A stretch of DNA of 64,000 nucleotides from an uncultured Prevotella sp. (GCA_946998205.1 CAMPYJ010000004.1:1-64000); one strand, 5' to 3'. Positions 1-8,316 are shown, counted from the stretch's first letter. Translations and numbers: made by a program. The notes: generated from the letters alone by a model not told the origin.

Positions 1-144
1 TCAAGCAGTTAGGATGGGGTAAATTGATTGTTCGTTCAATGTTCATTCAATTTCCGTTCAATTTCCGTTCAACTTTCAAGTGGTTTTCGGATAGGAATAC
101 TGCGCAGATGAGGGCATCAAAAAAAAGTGCGAGAAAGATGATTA

Positions 145-170
145 AGGGCGGCTTCGCAAACCACCGCCCT
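145..170. repeat. Mini-hairpin with AGGGCGG/CCGCCCT ends
   Basis: A 26-bp dyad with 7-bp perfect arms (AGGGCGG and CCGCCCT) around a short loop. The outer arms are identical to the termini of the hairpin element family found throughout this window, but the internal element sequence is absent. It could be an end-to-end deletion remnant of that element, or a transcription terminator for a gene left of the window. The rest of 1-260 shows no gene I can support, only a short direct repeat of TTCAATTTCCG near position 45-75. Confidence 0.4.
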
Positions 171-261
171 ATAAGCATCAGGCAAGCCAGCACCGTGAAA
201 CGACACGCCTAACTGACAGTCCCTAAGTCTAATCAGCCTTCAACTGCTGCTTTACGCTTGA

Positions 262-456
262 GGGCGGTTCTATAAATTACCGCCGTAAAGTTTTTTTGTA
301 TGAAAGTCTTTTTACGTTTTGGCATCTTGCGGACTCTTTCTGGTTCAATTTGTTTGTTCGTTCAGTCGTATAGCTCGCCATACTCCTTCACTCACAAACA
401 AATTGACCTCAAAAAAAAGTCTCACAATCTGTCAAAGCTAATTTACAGAACCGCCC
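262..456 (+). repeat. Hairpin element copy R1 (short form)
   Basis: A 195-bp copy of the MITE-like family. The left end is GGGCGGTTCTATAAATTA and the right end is its inverse with one substitution (TTTACAG for TTTATAG). The centre carries the apical palindrome GTATAG-CTCG-CCATAC, so the whole copy can fold on itself. A 3-bp TGA flanks both sides, possibly a decayed 4-bp target duplication. There is no transposase. It lies upstream of the EcsC-like gene. Confidence 0.85.
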
Positions 457-565
457 TGAAACAAAAGATGATGTTTCTGCCAGCAAACGACCACTCCGAA
501 TGAGAAAGCCGTGATTCTCCAACCAGTTTTTCGTTCCGTCAGGCTTATCTTTCGGTAATTTTATC

Positions 566-573
566 TATATTTG
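566..573 (+). promoter_or_regulatory. Bacteroidota -7 box upstream of EcsC-like gene
   Basis: TATATTTG matches the -7 consensus TAnnTTTG. It overlaps the TTG that would open the longest reading frame at 571, so translation must start downstream, most likely at the ATG at 628. Confidence 0.5.
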
Positions 574-627
574 TGGTTAAACAACGTTCGCCGCTACGAT
601 TCGGTTAACCTAACGTCAAGCGTAGGT

Positions 628-1404
628 ATGATGATTCAAAGCAGGCTCAAAAACGATTGGATGATGGAAAAACAAGAAACTACGAATGTAACGGGATGGA
701 TCAAACTGATGTCTGCCATCTTGAACTTACCGGGAGCCAAAGTTGACAGAGTGGAATTTTTAGTGAAGGCTCTGCGTCCCCATTGCACGGACGAGGAAAT
801 CAAAAAGGCAGCATTGCAAAGGCCGATAGATGTCATTTCTGAAAAATTGGCAGCAAAGATAGCCGACGAATACATAACCAAAGAGACTGAGAAAGCAACA
901 CTTATCTCCACGGTAACAGGCATACCCGGCGGGGCATCTGTGTTCGTCGCCATCCCCATTGACCTGGTGCAGTATTATTATCACACCGTAATCATTGCCC
1001 AAAAGTTGGCCTACCTATACGGTTATCCAGACCTGAGAGACAGAACCGGCAAGATGAAACCATCGGCTTACGGTTTATTACTCATCTTCTTAGGAGTGAT
1101 GCTGGGGTCAGATGCGTCCACCCGAGCCGTGAAGAAGGTTGCTCGCACGCTGTCCCAAGACGCGACGTCTCATCTGCCACAGGTGAACGTGCCTGCCGTT
1201 GTCTGGCTTCCCATTGCGGAAAGCATGTCGAAATGGATTCGTGGGAAAGTATTCAAACGCTCTCTGACCAAGCGTTTGATCAAAGCTGTCCCCATGCTTG
1301 GAGGGGTGGTGACAGGTTGTTTGACCTACATGTCGTTCAAACCGAACGCCAAGCGGCTGCAGAAGGTGATGGCAGAAGATGCGCTTTTGTTTAAAAACCG
1401 CTGA
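628..1404 (+). CDS. EcsC-like family protein
   Basis: A roughly 258-residue protein with central hydrophobic stretches. The segment TGIPGG followed by a proline- and aspartate-containing helix (IPIDLVQYYYH) and AQKLAYLYGYP resembles the EcsC family, whose biochemical role is unsettled. A second hydrophobic stretch (AYGLLLIFLGVML) and a C-terminal GGVVTGCLTYMSF segment suggest membrane association. I place the start at ATG 628, preceded by AGG; ATG 661 is also possible. The longest frame from TTG 571 overlaps a -7 box and is rejected. Element R2 begins 18 bp after the stop. The family call is from pattern recognition only. Confidence 0.6.
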   Translation: MMIQSRLKNDWMMEKQETTNVTGWIKLMSAILNLPGAKVDRVEFLVKALRPHCTDEEIKKAALQRPIDVISEKLAAKIADEYITKETEKATLISTVTGIPGGASVFVAIPIDLVQYYYHTVIIAQKLAYLYGYPDLRDRTGKMKPSAYGLLLIFLGVMLGSDASTRAVKKVARTLSQDATSHLPQVNVPAVVWLPIAESMSKWIRGKVFKRSLTKRLIKAVPMLGGVVTGCLTYMSFKPNAKRLQKVMAEDALLFKNR

Positions 1405-1421
1405 CGACTGGTAACTATTCA

Positions 1422-1877
1422 GGGCGGTTCTATAAATTACCACCGTAAAGTTTATTATGTCAGTTTTTTTTTTACGTTTTGTCATCTTGCGGACTCTTTT
1501 TAGGGCGGTTCTATAAATTAGCTTTGACAGATTGTGAGACTATTTTTGAGATCAATTTGTTTGTGAGTGAAGGAGTATAGCCAGCTATACGACTGAACGA
1601 ACAAGCAAATTGAACCAAAAAGAGTCCACAAGATGACAAAACGTAAAAAGGGCGACATAAAAAAAACTTTACGGTGGTAATTTATAGAACCGCCCTTTAT
1701 ATAAAACAGGCTGCGCCTCAACAATTCAAACAAGTTTGATTGTATTCGGCTTGCTCCGTTTTTGGTTCAATGCGCCCGTTCGTTCAGTCGTATAGCTCGC
1801 CATAATCCTTCACTCACAAACAAATTGAACTCAAAAACAGTCTCACCATCTGTCAAAGCTAATTTACAGAACCGCCC
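1422..1877 (+). repeat. Hairpin element copy R2 (long form) split by a nested copy
   Basis: A long-form element of 259 bp once the nested copy (1503-1695) and its 4-bp duplication are removed. Both ends carry the 18-bp inverted repeat. It is flanked by TTCA on each side (1418-1421 and 1878-1881), a 4-bp target duplication. Its right end runs into the 3' end of the minus-strand CotH gene and supplies that gene's last codons and stop. Confidence 0.88.
1503..1695 (-). repeat. Hairpin element copy R2n (short form), nested inside R2
   Basis: A complete 193-bp short-form copy in inverted orientation inserted in R2. Flanking TTTA at 1499-1502 and 1696-1699 is a 4-bp target duplication. Removing the copy and one TTTA restores the uninterrupted long-form sequence exactly as in the other long copies. 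This is direct evidence that the family moves as a discrete unit. Confidence 0.92.
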
Positions 1878-3421
1878 TTCAAGTATTTCTTACCATTTTG
1901 AATATATATCCCATCTGTCGGAAAGAGTATCCGTCTGCCCGACAAGTCATACATGACATCTGTCGCTTTGCTCTTTTTGTTCTCTTTATGGGGAAGTATA
2001 CCGGTAGCTATGTTTTTTAGCTCTTGCTTTATATGGTTGTAGTTTTGTTCATACCAAGCCAAAACATATTCAATTTCTTTGTATGGTGATTCTTCTAACG
2101 TGACAGGATTGTTATTCCATTTGTCTCGTTCTCGTCTCCATGCCCCCGACGTGACAAGTCTTTCTGCTCGTTTTTGCATTTCTTCCCTAAGATGTTGCGG
2201 GTGGAATGTAGTAGAAGACAGTTCGTTCCAGCGTTCAATCATTTTTGTCACAAATCCATCTACATCATATTTATAAAGCCTGCGCACAGGTGCTACGTTT
2301 TTCATGGAAGAGACACTAAAAAGATTTTCATATTCCTTGCCGTCCCACGAGCGTCCTAAGCTGGCATCTAAATCCCATGGCGTAAGAACCATGGGCGTAT
2401 GCTTATTGATGCTTACGGTAGAGAGATAACAGTTTTTATATTGATTGTCAATGATACCCAGCGTGTTGATGAAAAGCAAATAATCCATAAAGTTGTCTAC
2501 ATAGAAATATTCATGATAGTGCTTGGTGAAGTAGGCATCGTTCGTCTTGTCCGAATTAAAGTTGATAAAGTCAATCAAGGCGCTCCATGTCGTTTCGTCA
2601 GGTTTCTCTTCAGGATATTTCATCTCCCACGCATTCCATGTGAGCGTGTTTGTAGCTTCCATTTTGTCATAATTTGCCAGGTTAGAACCACCTCCCCATG
2701 ATTTGCATTTATATAATGCCCCTCCATATTGTATTTTCCCTTTTTTCTCTTTTAATTTGTCTAATTTCAGCAGTTTGCGGTTCACCTTGTCTTCAAGGCA
2801 ATATAGTCCATGGTAATTGCCATTGAGGCAAAGCTCCACATATGTTCCCACGATACCGTTCCTGCCATTTTCTTTTGTGTCGTAAGGAAGTTTGTCAATC
2901 TCGTTCCACAGACTGAAACATAAAATGTTCCGCATGCGCAATTTGTCTATGGCCATGGCATCAAGAATCCAGCTGTCGTCAGAACGCAAGCCAAAGAGAT
3001 TTGCCTCTTGTTTCTTACCCTCGGTATTTTTCAATTTCAATGCAAACGATTTTTTGGAGTAGTTCATAGCCGAAGCTCCTCTATACCTTAGCGCGCAATT
3101 ATATGTTTCCGTAGCCTGACTTTGTGGATTGTATATTTCAATTTTTCCGTCCAAATATTTTTCTTTGGTCAGTTGCTTTTCATCAGTCGTAATGTTGATG
3201 ACAGGTAAGGCATTGCTATTCGACGCATCTTTTAGTTGCACGAATGTTTGGGCAAATGCTTGTGTTGCAACAAACAAACACAAGGTAAGAGCCAAATGCT
3301 TGGAACAGATGAAGAGTGCGAATGGCTTGTTGTTATTGACTTTTGGCTTATTTGACAAGTTGCCAAGACTTTTCTTTTTTCTGTATATTTCAACTATTTT
3401 GGGGAATGTAAATTTAGTCAT
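1859..3421 (-). CDS. CotH kinase-family secreted protein
   Basis: A 520-residue protein. A hydrophobic export segment at about residues 43-58 ends in AFAQ, after an unusually long basic N-terminus with no internal Met. The CotH signature RYRGAS...KKSFALKL lies at 111-130, and PWDLDASLGRSW lies further on. CotH proteins are atypical protein kinases or cell-surface proteins. The C-terminus YDLSGRR...GIYIQNGKKYLK resembles the sorting tails of Prevotella secreted proteins, fitting the type IX gene porQ in this window. The final residues GGSVN and the TAG stop are encoded by the terminal repeat of element R2. The gene is AT-richer than its neighbours, possibly acquired. Confidence 0.85.
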   Translation of the reverse strand: MTKFTFPKIVEIYRKKKSLGNLSNKPKVNNNKPFALFICSKHLALTLCLFVATQAFAQTFVQLKDASNSNALPVINITTDEKQLTKEKYLDGKIEIYNPQSQATETYNCALRYRGASAMNYSKKSFALKLKNTEGKKQEANLFGLRSDDSWILDAMAIDKLRMRNILCFSLWNEIDKLPYDTKENGRNGIVGTYVELCLNGNYHGLYCLEDKVNRKLLKLDKLKEKKGKIQYGGALYKCKSWGGGSNLANYDKMEATNTLTWNAWEMKYPEEKPDETTWSALIDFINFNSDKTNDAYFTKHYHEYFYVDNFMDYLLFINTLGIIDNQYKNCYLSTVSINKHTPMVLTPWDLDASLGRSWDGKEYENLFSVSSMKNVAPVRRLYKYDVDGFVTKMIERWNELSSTTFHPQHLREEMQKRAERLVTSGAWRRERDKWNNNPVTLEESPYKEIEYVLAWYEQNYNHIKQELKNIATGILPHKENKKSKATDVMYDLSGRRILFPTDGIYIQNGKKYLKGGSVN

Positions 3422-3457
3422 CGCACTTATTTGATATTATAATTTGCAATCATATTA

Positions 3458-3712
3458 GGGCGGTTCTATAAATTACCACCGTAAAGTTTTTATGTCAGTC
3501 TATTTACGTTTTGCCATCTTGCGGACTCTTTTTATATAAAACAGGCTGCGCCTCAACAATTCAAACAAGTTTGATTGTATTCGGCTTGCTCCGTTTTTGG
3601 TTCAATTTTCTTGTTCATTTTGTCGTATAGCTCGCTATAATCCTTCACTTACAAACAGATTGAACTCAAAAACAGTCTTGCAATCTGTCAAAGCTAATTT
3701 ATAGAACCGCCC
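3458..3712 (+). repeat. Hairpin element copy R3 (long form)
   Basis: A 255-bp long-form copy with both 18-bp ends and the extra internal module (GGCTGCGCCTCA ... TTCGGCTTGC). The apical palindrome is GTATAG-CTCG-CTATAA. No target duplication is visible (ATTA on the left, AGAA on the right). It fills nearly all of the gap between the CotH start and the aroC stop. Confidence 0.88.
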
Positions 3713-3766
3713 AGAAAAGTTTTCTTAAATGCCATAGAAAAAAATCGTTTTTTATTATTTTGCTTC

Positions 3767-4852
3767 TTATCTTATCTCTTTTACAGTCAAATCAAGAAGA
3801 TAATTGTCCAAGACAACCATAGCCGCCATAGCCTCAACAATGGGAACGGCACGCGGCACGACGCACGAATCATGCCGCCCCCTGACCTTGAAGGCTGCCG
3901 GATTACCCTCAACGTCTACCGTTTGTTGATTCATCAAAATGGTAGCCACCGGCTTGAAAGCCACTCGAAAATAGATGTCCTCGCCATTGCTGACACCTCC
4001 CTGAATGCCACCATTGTGGTTGGTTGCGGTGCGGATGCGCCCATGGTCGTTGACAAACGAATCGTTCATCTCACTGCCCCGGTGGCTGACGCACGCAAAA
4101 CCTTCGCCATATTCAAAACCCTTGGCGGCATTGATGGACAGCATGGCAGCACCCAGTTGCGCATGCAGCTTGTCAAACTCGGGTTCGCCCAATCCTATAG
4201 GGCACCCCTTGATGACACACGTCACAACTCCTCCCACCGTATCACCCTCCATTTTGACCTGCCGAATGAGTTGTTCCATCTGCTTGGCCTTTTCCTCATC
4301 GGGACAGCGTACCGCGTTACTTTCGGTCTTGGACAAGTCGTACAACCGATAATCTCGTTGCAAGGCAATGTCACCCACCTGTGACACATACGCCTGAACG
4401 GTGATTCCCAAGCGTTGCAACACCAGCTTGGCCAATGCGCCAGCCACACATCTGCTCAAGGTGATGCGAGCCGATGAGCGTCCTCCACCACGATGATCAC
4501 GCAAACCATATTTCTGTTGATAGGTAAAGTCGGCGTGCGATGGACGATAAAGATGCTGTATGTTGTCGTAATCTTTGGAATGCTGATTGGTGTTTGTCAC
4601 CATGAATGCGATGGGTGCCCCTGTGGATTTTCCTTCAAAGACACCACTCAAGAAGCTCACCTCATCAGCCTCCTTGCGATCGGTGGTGATACTGCTTTGC
4701 CCCGGCCGTCGCCGGTTGAGTTCGTTTTGCACAAACTGCACATCGATGTCGATGCCCGGCGGCATGCCGTCAACCACCCCACCGACAGCCTCTCCATGGC
4801 TTTCACCAAAGGTTGTCAACGTGAAAATATGGCCAAATGTATTGCGCATCAT
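3767..4852 (-). CDS. aroC: Chorismate synthase
   Basis: A 361-residue protein converting 5-enolpyruvylshikimate-3-phosphate to chorismate with reduced FMN, the last step of the shikimate pathway, in the cytoplasm. The N-terminal FGESHG, the RRPGQS segment and the GGGRSSAR motif are the diagnostic family signatures, and length is normal. The start is one of two adjacent Met codons (4852 or 4849). It lies 60 bp downstream of slyD on the same strand and may share its transcript. Confidence 0.96.
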   Translation of the reverse strand: MMRNTFGHIFTLTTFGESHGEAVGGVVDGMPPGIDIDVQFVQNELNRRRPGQSSITTDRKEADEVSFLSGVFEGKSTGAPIAFMVTNTNQHSKDYDNIQHLYRPSHADFTYQQKYGLRDHRGGGRSSARITLSRCVAGALAKLVLQRLGITVQAYVSQVGDIALQRDYRLYDLSKTESNAVRCPDEEKAKQMEQLIRQVKMEGDTVGGVVTCVIKGCPIGLGEPEFDKLHAQLGAAMLSINAAKGFEYGEGFACVSHRGSEMNDSFVNDHGRIRTATNHNGGIQGGVSNGEDIYFRVAFKPVATILMNQQTVDVEGNPAAFKVRGRHDSCVVPRAVPIVEAMAAMVVLDNYLLDLTVKEIR

Positions 4853-4912
4853 CGTGTGTTAGGTTCGATCAATGAAAGAATAGTTGAAAATTACGGAAAC
4901 GTCGCGTCTATC

Positions 4913-5497
4913 TTAATTGCCGCAACAACATCCACGTTCATTTGAACTGCCACAGCCTCCGCAGCAACAGCTGCCCTCACTATGACCACCACAACCGCAT
5001 CCACCAGCCATTTGGTTGACCATTGCGGCAATTTCCTCGTTGGACGCTTCTCTGTTTTCGATGACCTTTCCTTTAAAATGGAGCATTTTTCCTGCCAGGG
5101 GATGATTCAAATCTACCTTAACGCGCTTGTCGTCCACATCGAGAACGCGCCCCATGAAACGTGCGCCCTCTTCGCTTTGCAAGGGTACCACCGCTCCCTC
5201 ATGAATATTCTCAGCGTCAAACGTCCCATCAATGGTGAAGACTTCCCGATCGAGATCCAACACATGCTCTGGCTGAAAATGCCCATAAGCCTGCTCTGGT
5301 GGAAGTTCTACCTCAAATTCCTGACCTGCCTGCAAGTTGACGACAGCCTCTTCAAACAAATCGAGTGTCAGACCGAAGCCACTGATAAACCGGTACGGCC
5401 GCTCCTCGGTCGCTTCTTCAACCAACGTCATTCCTTCGTTCTCAACAGAATGCAGTTGGTATGATACGGCAATAAATTGATTGACTTGTTTTTTCAT
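4913..5497 (-). CDS. slyD: SlyD-type FKBP peptidyl-prolyl isomerase
   Basis: A 194-residue cytoplasmic prolyl isomerase and chaperone. The FKBP core is interrupted by an insert-in-flap domain, as in SlyD, with motifs GFGLTLDLFEEAVV and LPPEQAYG. The C-terminal 30 residues are rich in Cys, Gly and His (CGCGGHSEG, SCCCGGCG, GCCCGN), a metal-binding tail like the nickel-binding tail of SlyD. By analogy it may supply metal to metalloproteins; that role is inference. A -7 box on the minus strand at 5625-5632 gives a leader of about 120 nt. Confidence 0.93.
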   Translation of the reverse strand: MKKQVNQFIAVSYQLHSVENEGMTLVEEATEERPYRFISGFGLTLDLFEEAVVNLQAGQEFEVELPPEQAYGHFQPEHVLDLDREVFTIDGTFDAENIHEGAVVPLQSEEGARFMGRVLDVDDKRVKVDLNHPLAGKMLHFKGKVIENREASNEEIAAMVNQMAGGCGCGGHSEGSCCCGGCGSSNERGCCCGN

Positions 5498-5624
5498 AAA
5501 TTATCTTTTGACTAATTGACAAATCAATAGGCAGGGAGTCCCCCGTGCTTATCTCACATGAGGCTTGCACAACCCAACTGGCATCAAACATGCCTGAAAT
5601 GACAAAGAGACAGCCTATCTTGCG

Positions 5625-5632
5625 CAAAGGTA
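5625..5632 (-). promoter_or_regulatory. -7 box for slyD (and probably aroC)
   Basis: TACCTTTG read on the minus strand, matching TAnnTTTG. Transcription would begin near 5618, leaving about 120 nt before the slyD start codon. Confidence 0.5.
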
Positions 5633-6446
5633 ACTAAAAATAAGCGAATAATGTTTTGATTGATCAAAAGAAAATGTGAATAAACCGTAACGCGCCCATC
5701 CGCGATTGATGACTGAAAACCACTGTCATTTCATTGTCGTTGTCGATTATCTTGGCTTAGTTTGCAAGCGATGAAGAGATGTTTGTACAAGTTCCGGGTG
5801 ATGTCCAACGCATTTTTCAAGAGAAAAGTTGATATATATAATAAGGTATAAGAGACAGCAAAACCATCATGCAACACCAAACAACGGGAATCCGTTTCAT
5901 CATGCATCATGACGGATAGACGCAAATGCGGTTACACGATGCGGCTCCTCATCATTTTTCGGTATCGGCATTCGCCGTATCGGACGTATTACAGAGACGG
6001 ATACCACTGCCAGCAGACCAAACATCCTATCCGTTGAACACATCAACCTCGTCGAAAGGAACGTTTGCCGTTCAAATAAAAAGCGATGCTGCATCCATGG
6101 CTGGCTCAACACTCATCAGGCACTGACGGAGACAGGATGCGAAGAATCAGCCATCCGGTTGAGGGCAACCCCCTACTGCCGGCATCGCCTGCACCAAAGT
6201 GAGGCTACCGAAGCATGCGGTCAGTTGGGCGTTCATGCCTGTGAACGACTGAAACAGTGTAAGTTTGGCGGGAAAAAGCCAGTGCGCAAAAACGTTCAGT
6301 CCACGGTTGCAAACGTGACAAGCGCCTGAAGAGTCGCAAGGAGATTCGCTGGGCACAACCTCGAATGGAATTTCACGCAAGGAAATCCACGTGACTACAT
6401 CTGACACAAATTCCTACGTTTTCGTTTCAAAAAACATCCTCATCAA
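5633..6446. other. Gene-poor stretch, nothing recognised
   Basis: About 800 bp with only short reading frames on both strands. None has a recognisable protein signature or a promoter placed to serve it. I see no tRNA, hairpin element or 22-bp array here. It may hold degraded coding sequence. Confidence 0.4.
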
Positions 6447-6481
6447 TAGGTATTTTGCAAAAACCATCACTTTTAGGTATT
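6447..6481. promoter_or_regulatory. Direct repeat TAGGTATT x2 upstream of the flavodoxin promoter
   Basis: TAGGTATT occurs at 6447-6454 and 6474-6481, 27 bp apart. The second copy touches the TTG that sits 20 bp before the -7 box. Repeated sites at a promoter suggest a regulator binding site; which one is unknown. Confidence 0.35.
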
Positions 6482-6502
6482 GTCGCACCATCAAATTGTT
6501 CA

Positions 6503-6510
6503 TACCTTTG
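6503..6510 (+). promoter_or_regulatory. Promoter of flavodoxin gene
   Basis: TACCTTTG is a good -7 box. A TTG at 6480-6482 lies 20 bp upstream, the expected spacing for the Bacteroidota -33 element. Its position rules out the longest-frame start at 6480. Confidence 0.6.
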
Positions 6511-6551
6511 CAGCGAACAAAAGTACAAACGTAAAAATAAATAAAACGATC

Positions 6552-7040
6552 ATGAAACCAACAGTTGTAATATATGGCTCATCGACAGGATCCTGTCAGG
6601 CCATCGCAGAAAAGATTGCCAGCAAACTGGGAGTTGAAGCCATTGACGTAACTGGGCTCACTGCTGACATTGTAAACAACCATGACAATCTTATCTTAGG
6701 CACTTCCACCTGGGGTTCTGGCGACATGCAGGACGATTGGTACGATGGTGTAGAGATACTTAAAAACGCTGACCTGTCAGGAAAGACAGTGGCTCTGTTT
6801 GGATGCGGTGACTCCGAATCTTACTCTGACACGTTTTGCAATGGCATGGCTGAGCTACGCCAAGCCGTTGAAGGTGCCAACATCATAGGCGCCGTGTCAA
6901 CCGACGGATACACTTTCGATGACAGTGAAGCTGTCGTGGATGGCAAGTTCGTGGGATTGGCTCTTGACGACGTCAACGAAGACGACAAGACCGACGAACG
7001 CATTGACGCATGGATAGACTCCATCAAGGGAAGCCTGTAA
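6552..7040 (+). CDS. fldA: Flavodoxin
   Basis: A 162-residue flavodoxin carrying FMN as a low-potential electron carrier in the cytoplasm. The phosphate-binding loop YGSSTGSCQAIA is at the N-terminus. The FMN-stacking loops are TSTWGSGDMQDDW and FGCGDSESYSDTF. Length is that of long-chain flavodoxins, with the usual acidic surface. I choose ATG 6552 because the motif begins nine residues later and the longer frame overlaps the promoter. The following gene is a DUF2023 protein, a pairing seen in other Bacteroidota. Flavodoxins often substitute for ferredoxin under iron limitation, so iron control is plausible but not shown. Confidence 0.95.
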   Translation: MKPTVVIYGSSTGSCQAIAEKIASKLGVEAIDVTGLTADIVNNHDNLILGTSTWGSGDMQDDWYDGVEILKNADLSGKTVALFGCGDSESYSDTFCNGMAELRQAVEGANIIGAVSTDGYTFDDSEAVVDGKFVGLALDDVNEDDKTDERIDAWIDSIKGSL

Positions 7041-7109
7041 GCATGACCGAGAAACCATAACCCAAGTGGCCTAACAAGAATGAAAACCGCTGAAACCATA
7101 TCAGGAGAG

Positions 7110-7472
7110 ATGAAGGTACTCATGAACCACATCTATGAGTATAAGAAAGGGGTGCGACAAATGGTACTCTATACCTTCAACAAAAGGTATGAGAAATTTG
7201 CGGTGAACCGATTGGAGAATCAAAACATCGACTATTTCATTCAGCCAGTGGGTAACAATACTCTTAATTTGTTTTTTGGCAGAGAAGCTTGCATCGACGC
7301 CGTTCGCCAGATGATTGACAAACCGCTCAATAAGTTGACACCCGAAGAGGATTTCATCCTGGGAGCCATGTTAGGCTACGACATTCGCCTGCAATGCGAA
7401 CGGTATTGTCAACGCAAATGCAAAAAATCTGATGTCGCATGCGTCGAATGCGATGCCTCTGTCAAGCATTAA
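7110..7472 (+). CDS. DUF2023 family protein
   Basis: A 120-residue protein of unknown function. Features matching what I recall of DUF2023 are MNHIYEYKKGVRQMVLYTF, a central NNTLNLFFGREACIDAV, and EEDFILGAMLGYDIRLQCE followed by four clustered cysteines (CERYCQRKCKKSDVACVEC). The cysteines could bind metal or a cluster. The start at ATG 7110 is chosen for the good AGGAG ribosome site just before it. It lies 70 bp after the flavodoxin gene on the same strand, so a functional link to flavodoxin electron transfer is a reasonable inference. Confidence 0.75.
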   Translation: MKVLMNHIYEYKKGVRQMVLYTFNKRYEKFAVNRLENQNIDYFIQPVGNNTLNLFFGREACIDAVRQMIDKPLNKLTPEEDFILGAMLGYDIRLQCERYCQRKCKKSDVACVECDASVKH

Positions 7473-7606
7473 ACCTCACGAAGTATAAATTAAACTTTTT
7501 TTTAGATCTTGTTCGCTAAATAAAGTATTCATAATGTTTTTGTATAATATGTCAAAGCTGCCTGTGAAGGTGGCTTTTTCATTTTCATACGTCACCACCA
7601 ACCGGC

Positions 7607-7903
7607 TCAACACCCAGAACCGTCAATGCGGCAACTGGCGCGCCCAGCACTCCCCGACTTCAGTCCGGCCTCTGCGGGATTCAGCGTCACCGTTCCGTCT
7701 TCCAGAACGAAGCACGGAATGCCCGCGCATCCTTTTTTCCTAACCTCGTCAAAGACAGGATTGGTGTCCCTCAGACGCAAAAACTCTTTCAACAGCGAGA
7801 CATGCTCACCGATGTCAATCACCTGATACCTGCCGTCACCCTCCACTTGCCTGTCAACGGCCACGCAATCGGGACACGACTTCATACCATAAATTTTAAT
7901 CAT
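7607..7903 (-). CDS. Glutaredoxin-like thioredoxin-fold protein
   Basis: A 98-residue small thioredoxin-fold protein. The active-site-like CPDC lies at residues 9-12 in IYGMKSCPDCVAVD, and a cis-proline region GIPCFVLEDGTVT follows. It resembles glutaredoxin-related proteins in which the C-terminal Cys is retained. The probable role is thiol-disulfide exchange in the cytoplasm. It stands alone on the minus strand, convergent with the flavodoxin/DUF2023 pair. The tail after residue 85 (SGSAGRASCRIDGSGC) is low complexity and may not be structured. Confidence 0.75.
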   Translation of the reverse strand: MIKIYGMKSCPDCVAVDRQVEGDGRYQVIDIGEHVSLLKEFLRLRDTNPVFDEVRKKGCAGIPCFVLEDGTVTLNPAEAGLKSGSAGRASCRIDGSGC

Positions 7904-8041
7904 ACCGTCACTTTTTTATTTCATCAAATCATTTTCAAAACCACCTTCAGCCCTTGCTGAAACTGGTTAACTTACCTTGCAAATATAAGTTTTTTATCTT
8001 ACAAAAACAAACAAAAAACATAAAGAATAAAGGCTAAAATC

Positions 8042-8124
8042 TAAAGTCATGGAGATTGGGCGGCAAAGGCATGGAGATTGGATTGTAAAGGCATAGAGAT
8101 TGAAAACCAACGCTTTTGCGTATG
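8042..8124. repeat. 22-bp phased dyad array A1 (4 units)
   Basis: Units start at 8042, 8064, 8086 and 8108, exactly 22 bp apart. Three fit CAA-N3-CAWTG-N3-TTG closely (for example CAAAGGCATGGAGATTG at 8064); the fourth is degraded. The array lies between the thioredoxin-fold gene and the SRP RNA promoter. No reading frame explains it. Confidence 0.8.
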
Positions 8125-8197
8125 CAATTGCATGCTGAAGTTGAATTTACCTCAACATATTTTTCACACATTTCTTGTGCCGGTCAATTCTTTTTCT

Positions 8198-8205
8198 TAT
8201 CTTTG
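8198..8205 (+). promoter_or_regulatory. -7 box for SRP RNA / tRNA-Thr
   Basis: TATCTTTG lies just upstream of the SRP RNA, an ideal match to TAnnTTTG. The next start-like signal is after the tRNA, so both RNAs probably share this promoter. Confidence 0.65.
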
Positions 8206-8220
8206 CATCCGCTAAGAAAC

Positions 8221-8316
8221 GGGCAAGTCTCTTACGGCCAGCTCCCTTTGAATCCCCCAGGGTGGGAACGCAGCAAGGGTATTAGGTTGTAGCGGCGCGA
8301 TAAGAGTAGCTTGCCC
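8221..8316 (+). ncRNA. ffs: Signal recognition particle RNA (bacterial small type)
   Basis: Roughly 96 nt. The closing stem pairs GGGCAAG-T-CTCTTA with TAAGAG-TAG-CTTGCCC. The conserved Ffh-binding domain is visible as GGCCAGCTCCCTTTG, AGGGTGGGAACGCAGCAAGG and the apical region. With Ffh it targets nascent membrane proteins to the membrane. Exact ends are inferred from the closing stem. A tRNA begins only 4 nt after the stem. Confidence 0.92.

Noticed and set aside
24..503. Short frames of 62 and 67 codons in the first 500 bp
   Set aside because: No signature, no promoter in place, and the second frame is inside element R1.
1108..1485. 125-codon minus-strand frame antisense to the EcsC-like gene
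   Set aside because: It overlaps the coding strand and ends inside element R2, so it is a shadow frame.
1518..1733. 71-codon frame inside the nested element
   Set aside because: It is made of hairpin element sequence; similar frames appear in other copies (for example 62468-62686), so it is not a transposase or a gene.
5731..6407. Several 60-90 codon frames in the gene-poor stretch
   Set aside because: They overlap each other on both strands, show no motif and have no promoter, so none is supported.
7534..7743. 69-codon plus-strand frame opposite the thioredoxin-fold gene
   Set aside because: Antisense shadow of a gene with a clear CPDC motif on the minus strand.
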